From Methylotenera_A aquatica (GTDB taxonomy: Bacteria; Pseudomonadota; Gammaproteobacteria; Burkholderiales; Methylophilaceae), in NCBI GenBank assembly GCA_965601485.1, contig OZ271846.1:806001-870000 (forward strand): DNA of 64,000 nt, in the 5' to 3' direction. The number at the start of each line of letters is the position of its first letter. Within the stretch, counting starts at the first letter, position 1. This document shows, piece by piece, positions 17,469 to 26,592 of this stretch. Both the position numbers and the translations under genes were made by a program. The notes under the pieces were generated by a model. The model did not search any database. It was not told where the DNA came from and saw nothing but the letters and a program-made list of their open reading frames with translations.

Positions 17469-19346
17469 ATGAAATTCAACACAATTAAACTAGCTTTAGG
17501 TTTAGTTGCAGGTGCAACATTGGCAATGCCAATGGTAGCATCAGCTGCTGCCGACCAAGAAGCGGCTATTGCTAACGCAAACAACTGGGCTCACCCACGT
17601 GGTAACCACACAAACCAAGCTTACAGCTCATTGTCACAAATCAACAAAGGTAACGTTAAAAACCTTAAAGCTGCTTGGACATTCGCAACCGGTGTAAACC
17701 GTGGTCACGAAGGTTCACCAGTTGTTGTTGGTAACATGATGTATGTTCACACAGCATTCCCGAACAATATCTACGCATTAGATTTAAACGACAACCAAAA
17801 AATCGTATGGTCTTATTTCCCAAAACAAGATCCATCAGTACAAGCTGTTTTATGTTGCGATAACGTTTCACGTGGCTTAGGCTACGGCGACGGCAAAATC
17901 TATCTACAACAAAACGATGGTAACTTGGTTGCTTTAGATGCTAAAACTGGTGCTAAACAATGGTCTGTTTTAAACACAGATCCAAAAGTTGGCGCAACAA
18001 ACACTAACGCTCCACACGTAATTAAAGACAAAGTATTAACCGGTTGTTCAGGTGCTGAATTCGGCGTACGTTGCTTTATGGCAGCTTACAATGCTAAAGA
18101 TGGTTCATTAGCATGGAAAGCATACCACTCAGGTCCAGATTCAGAAGTATTGATTGGTGAAGGCTTCAACTCTGCAAACCCACAATACAACGCTTTATCA
18201 GTTTACGCTGATGTAAACGGTGGTAACAAACAAGGCGGTTCATTCAAAGCGCTTTCTTTAGACCAAATGAAAGTTGGCGAAAAAGAATTAGGTACACGTA
18301 CATGGTTGAAACCACAAGCAGTTAAAGATGGTTGGCAACATGGTGGTGGCTCTGTATGGGGCTGGTGGCCGTATGATGCACGTACAAATCTAGTTTACTA
18401 CGGAACAGGTAACCCTTCTGTATGGAACCCAGATGTACGTCCAGGCGACAACAAATGGTCAATGACTATTTTCGCACGTGACTTAGATTCAGGTATGGCT
18501 AAATGGGGCTACCAAATGACTCCACACGATGAGTGGGATTATGATGGTATCAACGAAGTAATCTTGTTCGACAAAGGTGGCAAAACATACGCATGGCACC
18601 ATGACCGTAACGGTTTTGCGTACACATTCGCAGCAGGTACTGGTTCATTAGTAGCGGCTGAGAAAGTACACCCATTCGTTAACTGGGCAACTCACGTTGA
18701 CATGAAATCTGGCGTACCAGTTAAAGATCCTAAATATTCAACTCACCAAGACTACAATGCTAAAGGCATCTGCCCAGCTGCATTGGGTACTAAAGACCAA
18801 CAACCAGCGGCTTACTCACCAAAAACAGGTTTAGTGTACACACCATTGAACCACGTTTGTATGACATACGAGCCAGTTGAGTCTAAATACGTTGCAGGTC
18901 AACCATGGGTTGGTGCTACATTAACGATGTTTGCTGGTCCTGACGGCGTAATGGGTGGCTTCGGCGCTTATGACCCAATGACCAATAAAAAAGTATGGTA
19001 CAACAAAGAGAAATTCTCTGCTTGGGGCGGTGCTTTAACAACGGCTTCAAACATTGTGTTCTACGGTACTTTAGACCGTTGGTTAAAAGCGGTTGATGCA
19101 CAATCAGGTAAAGAACTTTGGAAATTCCAAGTGGGTTCTGGCGTGATTGGTAATGCATTCACATATGGTAACAAAGGTAAACAATACGTTGGTACGCTTT
19201 CAGGTATCGGTGGTTGGGCTGGCGTTGCGATGAACCTTGGTTTAACTAACGACACAGATGCACTTGGTGCAGCTGGTGGTTACAAAGAGTTAACAAAATA
19301 CAACGCGGCTCCTGGCGGCGGTGCATTAACAGTATTCTCACTATAA
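17469..19346 (+). CDS. xoxF: lanthanide-dependent PQQ methanol dehydrogenase XoxF
   Basis: XoxF oxidises methanol to formaldehyde in the periplasm, passing electrons from PQQ to a cytochrome c. The 625-residue precursor has a signal peptide (cleaved near Ala26-Ala28), PQQ-dehydrogenase propeller repeats and the adjacent-cysteine disulfide Cys129-Cys130. The EWDYDG motif carries Asp357 and the extra Asp359. That second aspartate is the hallmark of lanthanide-binding XoxF; calcium-type MxaF has a small residue there. The ATG at 17469 has a GGAGA ribosome binding site 5-9 bases before. Codon choice is strongly biased (AAC, CGT, GGT), as expected for a very abundant protein. No xoxJ or xoxG is adjacent. 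The XoxF4 clade is likely but not tested. Confidence 0.96.
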   Translation: MKFNTIKLALGLVAGATLAMPMVASAAADQEAAIANANNWAHPRGNHTNQAYSSLSQINKGNVKNLKAAWTFATGVNRGHEGSPVVVGNMMYVHTAFPNNIYALDLNDNQKIVWSYFPKQDPSVQAVLCCDNVSRGLGYGDGKIYLQQNDGNLVALDAKTGAKQWSVLNTDPKVGATNTNAPHVIKDKVLTGCSGAEFGVRCFMAAYNAKDGSLAWKAYHSGPDSEVLIGEGFNSANPQYNALSVYADVNGGNKQGGSFKALSLDQMKVGEKELGTRTWLKPQAVKDGWQHGGGSVWGWWPYDARTNLVYYGTGNPSVWNPDVRPGDNKWSMTIFARDLDSGMAKWGYQMTPHDEWDYDGINEVILFDKGGKTYAWHHDRNGFAYTFAAGTGSLVAAEKVHPFVNWATHVDMKSGVPVKDPKYSTHQDYNAKGICPAALGTKDQQPAAYSPKTGLVYTPLNHVCMTYEPVESKYVAGQPWVGATLTMFAGPDGVMGGFGAYDPMTNKKVWYNKEKFSAWGGALTTASNIVFYGTLDRWLKAVDAQSGKELWKFQVGSGVIGNAFTYGNKGKQYVGTLSGIGGWAGVAMNLGLTNDTDALGAAGGYKELTKYNAAPGGGALTVFSL

Positions 19347-19392
19347 TTTAGACGTTTAAATTGTAGTTAGTTACTGGTTAATTTAACCAACG

Positions 19393-19426
19393 AAACACCT
19401 CACAGTAATGTGGGGTGTTTTTGTTT
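19393..19426 (+). terminator. xoxF terminator
   Basis: AAACACCTCACA at 19393-19404 pairs with TGTGGGGTGTTT at 19409-19420 (12 pairs including one G-U) around a four-base loop, followed by a U-rich run. It separates xoxF from folA. Confidence 0.85.
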
Positions 19427-19477
19427 TGACAACAGTAAACATATGCCAGAAAATGAGCATCCACGTATAATATTGAT

Positions 19478-19960
19478 ATGAAAAATTTGTCCATTATTGT
19501 CGCGGTTGCTAATCACAATGTGATTGGTATTAACAACAAATTGCCTTGGCACCTGCCAGAGGATTTAAAACGTTTTCGAGCTCTTACCACAGGTCATCAC
19601 ATTATTATGGGCCGCAAGACTTATGAATCGCTAGGGCGCTTATTGCCCAACAGAACAACCGTTATTGTTACGCGCAACAAAAATTACCAAATAGAAGGCG
19701 CACTGATTGCACATAATTTGAAAGCCGCATTAGATTTTTGTGATGGTGATGCTGAGCCATTTTTAATTGGCGGGGCAGAGTTGTACAAAGAAGGCGTTCA
19801 GTTGGCCAACAAGATTTATCTCACCGAAGTGCATGCGGATTTTAAAGGCGATGCTTTTTTTGAGCAGATTAATTTAATGCGATGGCAACAAGAAGAGCGT
19901 GAAAAACATATCGCTGAAAATGGATTGCAATACAGTTATGTTAGTTATTTTGCTAAATAG
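19478..19960 (+). CDS. folA: dihydrofolate reductase
   Basis: FolA reduces dihydrofolate to tetrahydrofolate with NADPH. The 160-residue protein has the type I enzyme's normal length. Family motifs are VAVANHNVIG, the LPWHLPEDLKRF segment with the conserved acidic residue, the GRKTYESLGRLLPNR nucleotide-binding region and FLIGGAELY. It supports thyA function. It lies 131 bases after xoxF, beyond a terminator, so it is probably transcribed separately. Confidence 0.96.
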   Translation: MKNLSIIVAVANHNVIGINNKLPWHLPEDLKRFRALTTGHHIIMGRKTYESLGRLLPNRTTVIVTRNKNYQIEGALIAHNLKAALDFCDGDAEPFLIGGAELYKEGVQLANKIYLTEVHADFKGDAFFEQINLMRWQQEEREKHIAENGLQYSYVSYFAK

Positions 19961-20029
19961 CCACACTATTCTCAGCAATGATTAAAAAATGCACTTAATT
20001 AAGCGCCTTTTTATTGACTAAAACCAATG

Positions 20030-20698
20030 ACTATTTTGATTTGTTGCTATGATGCATCATAACAAAACTTCATAAGCCCGAAGCCATTAAACTCAATGCA
20101 GCAGGCACTGGTAAGGCTGATGGCCAAGCCATCAAGAAATTTTGAAGCTGATTGTTACCATAAAAAGTCAGGCTATATACACGTAAAGTATAACAGCTAC
20201 TTAAAGCACTCAAATATGTATTAGCTGCAGCAATATGCCAACATAATAGCCATTCACTGCTAAAATATCACCTGAAGTATTATTGGGGTCATTATGGATG
20301 GTTTCCCATAAAGCCAAGCGAAATCCAGCCGTTTGCTCGGCACCTGATAAGCTACCGAACGCATTATCAAAAATCTTTTGTGATTAACAAATCGGTTTGC
20401 GCCATCACCACTGATAAAGTTGCTAGCATCTAATGCGCAACTTTCATAAGTGCTTGATTAGTTAGATGCTAATTGGAATGCGACAACACAAAACCAACTA
20501 ATTTTCTAGTTGCATCAGAAGTTGTTAAATTCTAGCTACCCCTTTAGGCATAAAGTGAACTGCCTTTAACTAAAATGTTAATTGAAGCTGTGGTGTTAGG
20601 TTAAACATAACTAAAGTCAACTGTGCTGGTTTCTGCCGTGGTTTATAGTACCTTTACAAAAATAGAATACCAACTGAAAACGATGATTTTTTTAACAT
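20030..20698 (-). pseudogene. degenerate gene for a PEP-CTERM-anchored exported protein
   Basis: On the minus strand an ATG at 20698 opens a signal-like piece (MLKKSSFSVGILFL) that soon hits stops. Later pieces in changing frames read TVDFSYV, PNTTASINILVKGSSLYA, then FDNAFGSLSGAEQTAGFRLA with LWETIHNDPNN. The end reads ALPVPAALSLMASGL followed by a stop. That last motif is the Pro-Val-Pro-Ala sorting signal and membrane segment of PEP-CTERM proteins, which exosortase attaches to the surface or to exopolysaccharide. The middle resembles exported PEP-CTERM proteins carrying an AGFxLALWE signature. Many stops show that it is not translated intact. This accounts for nearly all of the 850-base gap between folA and the decarboxylase gene. 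Confidence 0.75.
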
Positions 20699-20807
20699 TT
20701 GAATCTAAATCGAAAATGGTTAATGTGTTTCGCTGTAACCTTATGATTAATATATAAAATAGTTCGCTTTAGCTATACCAATTTAACCATTCTTTACATT
20801 CATCTAG

Positions 20808-23051
20808 TTAAGATTGTGTTACGCAATCGACAAAATACACTGCTTTACCATCCACAATTTCCTTCACTAAACCGTGATTATCGGCTTCAAAACCTGGGAA
20901 TTTTTCGTTAAACTCACGCGCAAATTTTAGGTAATTTACGATGATTTTATTGAATCGCTCGCCTGGAATTAATAGCGGAATACCAGGTGGATAGGGCGTT
21001 AAAAGCACCGCTGTGATTCGACCTTCTAAGTCATCAATCGCCACTCGGTCAATTTTACGGTGTGCCATTTTTGCAAAAGCATCGGTTGGTTTCATGGCGG
21101 GCACCATGTCTGACAGATACATTTCAGTGGTTAGTTTGGCCACGTCATTCGCTTTGTAAACGGCATGAATTTTTTCGCACAAATCACGCAAGCCTACTTT
21201 TTCGTAACGCGGTTGTTTCTGTACAAATTCAGGAAGCACCTTCCACAATGGTTGGTTCTTATCGTAGTCGTCTTTAAATTGTTGTAAAGCCGCTACCATC
21301 GTGTTCCAGCGGCCTTTGGTAATGCCGATAGTAAACATGATAAAGAATGAATATAAGCCTGTTTTCTCAACAATTACGCCATGCTCAGCTAGGTATTTGG
21401 TGACAATGGCCGCCGGAATACCAAATTTTTCTGAGAAGTTGCCTTTAATATCCAAACCTGGCGTAATAATGGTCGCCTTGATTGGGTCAAGCATATTAAA
21501 GCCTTCAGCTAGGTTGCCGAAATCATGCCAAGCGTCGTTGGATTTTAACATCCATGCGTCCCGCTCTTCTAAGCCTTCTTCACTTAAATCGTCTGGACCC
21601 CAAACTTTAAACCACCAGTCTGCACCCCATTCTTCATCCACCTTACGCATTGCGCGGCGGAAGTCTAATGCTTCCATTAGGCTTTCTTCAACCAAAGCAT
21701 TACCACCAGGCGCTTCCATCATGGCTGCGGCTACATCGATACTTGCCACAATCGAATATTGTGGGCTTGTAGAGGTGTGCATCAAATACGCTTCATTGAA
21801 AATATTACGGTCTAGTTTATTGTTTTCGGCATCCTGCACCAAAATTTGGCTGGCTTGGCTTAAGCCTGCTAACAATTTATGCGTAGATTGTGTAGAGAAC
21901 ACCATGCTTTCTTTACAACGCGGACGTCCTTCGCCAATTGCATGATAATCACCATAGAAATCGTGGAAAGTAGCATGTGGCAGCCACGCTTCATCAAAAT
22001 GCAATGTATCAATCTTGCCATCCAACATATCTTTAATTTCTTCTACGTTGTAAAGCACGCCATCATAAGTTGATTGCGTGATAGTTAATACGCGTGGTTT
22101 AGCGGATTTATCTAAAATAAACGGGTTGTGGTCGATTTTCTTTTGAATGTTTTCCCATTCAAATTCGCTTTTTGGAATCGGTCCGATGATGCCAAAATGA
22201 TTACGTGTCGGCATCAAAAATACAGGCACAGCGCCTGTCATAATAATGGCGTGCAATATCGATTTATGGCAGTTACGGTCTACCACCACCACGTCACCCG
22301 GTGCTACGGTGCTGTTCCAAACCATTTTGTTGCTGGTTGAAGTGCCATTGGTAACAAAATATAAATGATCGCAATTGTAAATGCGGGCTGCATTGCGCTC
22401 TGAAGCGGCTACGGGGCCTGTGTGATCCAATAATTGGCCTAGCTCATCCACTGCGTTACAAACGTCAGCACGTAGCATGTTTTCGCCAAAGAATTGGTGA
22501 AACATTTGGCCTACCGGGGATTTTAAAAACGCCACGCCACCAGAATGTCCTGGGCAATGCCATGAATAGGAACCATCCGCCGCGTATTCTGTTAACGCTT
22601 TAAAGAAGGGTGGCGCAAGGCTATCTAAATAGGTACGTGCTTCGCGCAGAATATAGCGCGCCACGAATTCTGGCGTGTCTTCATACATATGAATAAAGCC
22701 ATTAAGTTCGCGCAAAATTTCATTGGGTATATGACGTGAAGTACGCGTTTCACCATGCAAGAAAATAGGAATCTCTTCATTACGGTAACGAATTTCATCC
22801 ACAAATTTGCGTAAGTTATCTAACGCATCTTGATTTTCTTCAATAAATTCATTGTCATCAATGGATAGAATAAAAGCTGAAGCACGGCTTTGCTGTTGCG
22901 CAAACGAAGTTAAATCGCCATAGCTGGTCACACCCAGCACCTCAAAACCTTCGGCCTCGATGGCTTTTGCCAGCACACGAATACCTAAACCTGAGGAATT
23001 TTCAGAACGAAAATCTTCATCGATAATAACAACGGGAAAGCGAAACTTCAT
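20808..23051 (-). CDS. Orn/Lys/Arg decarboxylase (fold type I, long form)
   Basis: This 747-residue protein has the layout of biodegradative amino acid decarboxylases. A receiver-like wing domain comes first (about residues 1-130), then the PLP domain, then a C-terminal domain. The PLP lysine lies in STHKLLAGLSQ and the cofactor-binding core in HCPGHSGG and LYFVTNGTSTSNK. Length is closest to arginine decarboxylase AdiA (about 755), but lysine or ornithine decarboxylase cannot be excluded from sequence alone. The likely role is polyamine synthesis or acid resistance in the cytoplasm. dcd lies 57 bases upstream on the same strand. Confidence 0.88.
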   Translation of the reverse strand: MKFRFPVVIIDEDFRSENSSGLGIRVLAKAIEAEGFEVLGVTSYGDLTSFAQQQSRASAFILSIDDNEFIEENQDALDNLRKFVDEIRYRNEEIPIFLHGETRTSRHIPNEILRELNGFIHMYEDTPEFVARYILREARTYLDSLAPPFFKALTEYAADGSYSWHCPGHSGGVAFLKSPVGQMFHQFFGENMLRADVCNAVDELGQLLDHTGPVAASERNAARIYNCDHLYFVTNGTSTSNKMVWNSTVAPGDVVVVDRNCHKSILHAIIMTGAVPVFLMPTRNHFGIIGPIPKSEFEWENIQKKIDHNPFILDKSAKPRVLTITQSTYDGVLYNVEEIKDMLDGKIDTLHFDEAWLPHATFHDFYGDYHAIGEGRPRCKESMVFSTQSTHKLLAGLSQASQILVQDAENNKLDRNIFNEAYLMHTSTSPQYSIVASIDVAAAMMEAPGGNALVEESLMEALDFRRAMRKVDEEWGADWWFKVWGPDDLSEEGLEERDAWMLKSNDAWHDFGNLAEGFNMLDPIKATIITPGLDIKGNFSEKFGIPAAIVTKYLAEHGVIVEKTGLYSFFIMFTIGITKGRWNTMVAALQQFKDDYDKNQPLWKVLPEFVQKQPRYEKVGLRDLCEKIHAVYKANDVAKLTTEMYLSDMVPAMKPTDAFAKMAHRKIDRVAIDDLEGRITAVLLTPYPPGIPLLIPGERFNKIIVNYLKFAREFNEKFPGFEADNHGLVKEIVDGKAVYFVDCVTQS

Positions 23052-23108
23052 TCAATATCCTTAATAAATCTTGCTAGGTACTAGATTTGGACTGCTCAAT
23101 TTGTAATG

Positions 23109-23684
23109 CTAGATTTTAGGTAAGGTAACGCCCACTTGACCTTGGTATTTACCACCGCGATCTTTATAACTGGTTTCGCAAACGTCATCAGCATCGGCTT
23201 CAAAAAACAGCACTTGTGCGCAGCCTTCATTGGCGTAAATCTTGGCTGGTAGTGGGGTTGTATTGCTAAATTCCAGCGTTACGTAGCCTTCCCATTCTGG
23301 TTCAAATGGCGTCACGTTCACAATAATTCCGCAACGTGCATATGTTGATTTCCCCAAGCAAATTGTTAATACGTTACGCGGTATTTTAAAGTACTCTACA
23401 GTGCGGGCTAGTGCAAATGAATTGGGTGGAATAATGCAGTAATCGGCATTTACTTCAACGAATGAATTTGGATCGAAATTTTTTGGGTCAACGATTGTGC
23501 TGTTTAAATTGGTGAACAATTTAAACTCTTTACTGCAGCGGATATCGTAGCCATAACTAGAAGTTCCATATGACACCATGCGCTCTCCAGCAGCACTCAT
23601 CTTGACTTGGTTAGGCTCAAACGGAGAAATCATTTGATGATCTTCAGCCATTTGGCGTATCCACTTATCCGATTTTATACTCAT
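23109..23684 (-). CDS. dcd: dCTP deaminase
   Basis: Dcd deaminates dCTP to dUTP, feeding dUMP to ThyA. The 191-residue trimeric dUTPase-fold protein shows the family segments SYGYDIRCSKEF, LGKSTYARCGI and EPEWEGYVTLEFSN, whose glutamate is catalytic. It lies upstream of the decarboxylase gene on the same strand and is separated from zwf by a terminator. Confidence 0.96.
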   Translation of the reverse strand: MSIKSDKWIRQMAEDHQMISPFEPNQVKMSAAGERMVSYGTSSYGYDIRCSKEFKLFTNLNSTIVDPKNFDPNSFVEVNADYCIIPPNSFALARTVEYFKIPRNVLTICLGKSTYARCGIIVNVTPFEPEWEGYVTLEFSNTTPLPAKIYANEGCAQVLFFEADADDVCETSYKDRGGKYQGQVGVTLPKI

Positions 23685-23719
23685 GCTTTAACGCTCATTC
23701 ATTCATGTATTAAAAGGTG

Positions 23720-23745
23720 AAAAGCGGAGTATTAACTCCGCTTTT
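23720..23745 (-). terminator. terminator after zwf
   Basis: AAAAGCGGAGT at 23720-23730 and ACTCCGCTTTT at 23735-23745 form an 11-pair stem with a four-base loop. On the minus strand it follows the zwf stop codon and ends in a T-rich arm, separating zwf from dcd. Confidence 0.75.
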
Positions 23746-23800
23746 AATGAGTGCAAATAATAACAATAAATCACACTCTTATTGCAAATTATTTTAATGC

Positions 23801-25309
23801 TTACTTGTCGCCACCAAGTGCAATGCTGTATCGCCAAAATTGATCTTCTGCTTCAAAAATCACTTTTGATGCTTCGGGGTCGCTTGAGCCAGCCGGATAC
23901 TGATGCACAGGCGATTTATCCGCCGCCCAAGCTTTTACTACTGGATCAACTAAGCGCCATTGGGCTTCGGCTTCACTAATGTGTAAGTAATTTGAATTAT
24001 CACCTTGCATTAAATTCAGCAACAAAGCCTCATACGCATCAACCGTGTCATCTTCTGGCAATCGGTTTGCCGCATCTAGTTGAATGGTGCGGGTATTAAT
24101 ATCTAAGCCTGGTACTTTGGCTTGAATTTCCATTTTGATACATTCACGTGGTTGAATACCAATAATCAACCAATTTTGGTCTTGCTCGTTCACTTGCAAA
24201 GGCGCCTTTTTAAAGCGGATAGAAATGCGTGTATCGGCTTCATGCAAGCGTTTCGCGGTTCGGATATAAAACGGTACACCTTGCCAGCGCGGATTATCAA
24301 TAAACAATTTTAACGCTGCATACGTCTCTGTAACACTATTCGGATTTCCTAATTCTTCTAAGTAGCCAGGCACTTTCTCACCTTTGCCATCAGCAGTAAA
24401 AACCTCACCCGCGGCATATTGCGCACGGAAAGCATGCTTGCTTAATTCATTCACTGGAATTGGACGAATTTGCTCTAGTACTTTAATTTTGGCATCGCGC
24501 ACGCCATGCGGTGTTAAATCTTTTGGCTTTTCCATTGCGGTTAAGGCCAGTATTTGTAGAACATGACTTTGAATCATATCCCTTAAAGCACCAGTACTGT
24601 CGTAAAACTGTGTACGATCGCCCACACCCAACATTTCAGTATTGGTGATTTGCACATGATCAATGTATTGATTATTCCAAATTGGCTCTAATATGGCATT
24701 GGTAAAGCGCTGCAACAAAATATTTTGTAGCGCCGATTTGCCTAAATAATGGTCAATGCGGTAAATTTGGCTTTCTTTTAGATTTTTGGTTAGCGCGGCT
24801 TGTAAATCAATTGCGCTATTTAAGTCCGTTCCAAATGGCTTTTCAACCACCACACGACGCCAGAATTTATCTTCCTGAGTTAAACCGACTTTAGCCAACG
24901 ATTCCACCACTGGCCCAAAATCTACAGGGCGTACTGATAAAAAGTAAGCCAAGTTTTGCGGAAATACGGATGTGTCACTTAATGTATTTTTAAGCTTGTT
25001 AAACGCATCAGGGTCTGTTGGTGGGTTAGCGTGATAAAAATTACGTGCAATAAAACGCTCAAACGCAGCTGCGTTATAGCCTTTTTTAAATTTAGCATCT
25101 AGCATGCTTTTAATATCAGCACGCCATGCTTCAAGGGTCACTTCTTGACGGCCAACCGCTAGAATTTTTAATTCAGCAGGTAAACGACCAATAGAATCCA
25201 GTCTAAATAAGCCAGGATAAAGCTTTACACGTGCTAGATTACCGCTTGCGCCAAACAGCACAAGGGTACAAGGGTCAATATTACTACTTGGTGCATGGGT
25301 TTGCGTCAT
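23801..25309 (-). CDS. zwf: glucose-6-phosphate 1-dehydrogenase
   Basis: Zwf oxidises glucose 6-phosphate to 6-phosphogluconolactone with NAD(P)+. The 502-residue protein has the N-terminal nucleotide motif GASGNLAR, the conserved EKPFG and the active-site RIDHYLGK. In Methylophilaceae this enzyme, with Pgl and Gnd, runs the dissimilatory (cyclic) RuMP route that oxidises formaldehyde-derived hexose to CO2. gnd lies 107 bases upstream on the same strand, with a REP-like palindrome in the gap, and pgl is divergent from gnd. Confidence 0.96.
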   Translation of the reverse strand: MTQTHAPSSNIDPCTLVLFGASGNLARVKLYPGLFRLDSIGRLPAELKILAVGRQEVTLEAWRADIKSMLDAKFKKGYNAAAFERFIARNFYHANPPTDPDAFNKLKNTLSDTSVFPQNLAYFLSVRPVDFGPVVESLAKVGLTQEDKFWRRVVVEKPFGTDLNSAIDLQAALTKNLKESQIYRIDHYLGKSALQNILLQRFTNAILEPIWNNQYIDHVQITNTEMLGVGDRTQFYDSTGALRDMIQSHVLQILALTAMEKPKDLTPHGVRDAKIKVLEQIRPIPVNELSKHAFRAQYAAGEVFTADGKGEKVPGYLEELGNPNSVTETYAALKLFIDNPRWQGVPFYIRTAKRLHEADTRISIRFKKAPLQVNEQDQNWLIIGIQPRECIKMEIQAKVPGLDINTRTIQLDAANRLPEDDTVDAYEALLLNLMQGDNSNYLHISEAEAQWRLVDPVVKAWAADKSPVHQYPAGSSDPEASKVIFEAEDQFWRYSIALGGDK

Positions 25310-25367
25310 TTCTATAAGCCTTATCCTAAACCTAACTAATTAATTTTATTGCAAAAATCTACTCACT

Positions 25368-25395
25368 CGTTATTCCTATTTTCACGGAAATGACG
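25368..25395. repeat. REP-like imperfect palindrome
   Basis: The 28-base segment is an imperfect inverted repeat with CGTTATTCC and GGAAATGACG arms around a TATTTTCAC centre. It resembles the widespread bacterial CGTCATTCCCG...CGGGAATGACG palindromes. It lies between gnd and zwf. A related hairpin is at 61902-61927. Confidence 0.5.
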
Positions 25396-25416
25396 GTATA
25401 ACAACTCATTTTACTC

Positions 25417-26322
25417 CTAGTTTTTCTTAACAGCATGGCCGCCAAAAGCATTACGCATTAACGACAAGAGTTTATAGCTGTAACCATTAGCATCTTGACT
25501 TCTGAAACGGGCTTGTAGTGCAACCGTTAATACTGGTGCCGCAACCCCTTGCTCAACTGCTTCAACTACTGTCCAACGACCTTCACCAGAGTCAGCCACA
25601 TAGGGAGCAATGCCTTCTAGCGTCTGGTCGTTTTTCAAAGCTTCGGCTGTCAAATCAAGCAACCAGCTACGCACTACAGATCCATGGCGCCATAATTCGG
25701 TAATTTGCGCCAAGTCTAAGTTGAATTCTTCTTTACCTTTTAGCAAGTCCAAACCTTCAGCAAATGCTTGCATCATGCCGTATTCAATACCATTGTGAAG
25801 CATTTTGGTGAAGTGACCAGAGCCGACAGGGCCGACGTGTGCCCAACCGCGGTCTGCGTGCGTTAACGCTTGCGCATAAGGGGTTAATACATCGGCAAAC
25901 TGTTTGTCGCCGCCGTACATCAGGCAATAGCCGTTATCTAAGCCCCAAACGCCGCCAGAGGTGCCGCAGTCAATAAAGCCAATTCCATATTCGGCTAACA
26001 TTGCGCCACGACGTTGGCTATGTTTGTAGTTTGAGTTGCCGCCGTCGACGATGATATCGCCTTTGCTTAATAGCGGGATTAAATCTTTAATTTGATTTTC
26101 GGTAATTTCGCCCGATGGCAACATTAACCAAACGATTTTTTGTCCATCTAATTTATTAACGGCATCAGCAAATGAATCTGCTGCAATCATGCCTTCTTTT
26201 TCTACTAGATTAGAAATGAATTCTTTATTAAAGTCAAAACCAACCACTTCAATTTTGTGACGTAATAAACGCGCAGCCATATTGCCGCCCATTTTACCTA
26301 AGCCGATCATAGCTAACTTCAT
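25417..26322 (-). CDS. gnd: 6-phosphogluconate dehydrogenase, short GntZ type
   Basis: Gnd oxidatively decarboxylates 6-phosphogluconate to ribulose 5-phosphate, which re-enters the RuMP cycle. The 301-residue size marks the short form, often NAD-preferring, rather than the 470-residue E. coli type. Motifs: GLGKMGGNMAARL for the nucleotide, CGTSGGVWGLDNG and KMLHNGIEYGMMQ for the substrate. I use the ATG at 26322 because AGGA lies about 8 bases before it and the product begins at the Rossmann strand; a start at 26385 would add 21 unrelated residues. It is divergent from pgl. Confidence 0.95.
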   Translation of the reverse strand: MKLAMIGLGKMGGNMAARLLRHKIEVVGFDFNKEFISNLVEKEGMIAADSFADAVNKLDGQKIVWLMLPSGEITENQIKDLIPLLSKGDIIVDGGNSNYKHSQRRGAMLAEYGIGFIDCGTSGGVWGLDNGYCLMYGGDKQFADVLTPYAQALTHADRGWAHVGPVGSGHFTKMLHNGIEYGMMQAFAEGLDLLKGKEEFNLDLAQITELWRHGSVVRSWLLDLTAEALKNDQTLEGIAPYVADSGEGRWTVVEAVEQGVAAPVLTVALQARFRSQDANGYSYKLLSLMRNAFGGHAVKKN

Positions 26323-26392
26323 GCTGTTTTTCCTATGGTATGAGGATAATAAAAAGCACCCATCTTGTGGATGTGGTGAAAACAAAAAATTA

Positions 26393-26411
26393 ATAATTCT
26401 TGAAGAATTAT
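26393..26411. promoter_or_regulatory. 19-base perfect palindrome between gnd and pgl
   Basis: The segment centred on G26402 is perfectly self-complementary over 9 bases each side (ATAATTCTT arm and AAGAATTAT arm). It lies 71 bases before the gnd start and 182 bases before the pgl start, with a TATAAT at 26426-26431 nearby. This suggests an operator shared by the two promoters; the regulator is unknown. Confidence 0.5.
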
Positions 26412-26592
26412 CTTATTGAGTTAAGTATAATTATAGCAAATGCATCAGCTGTGCTCAAATGCATGGTGCAGACCTTGCTCTAGTCCCAGTAGCTTGTAGC
26501 AAAAACACATTGCAAAAATTATGTATCGTTTTTAAAAGGCAGATATAGATTCAAAGTCTTTTTTTATTTTTTAAAAGTTTTTATAGGTTTTT

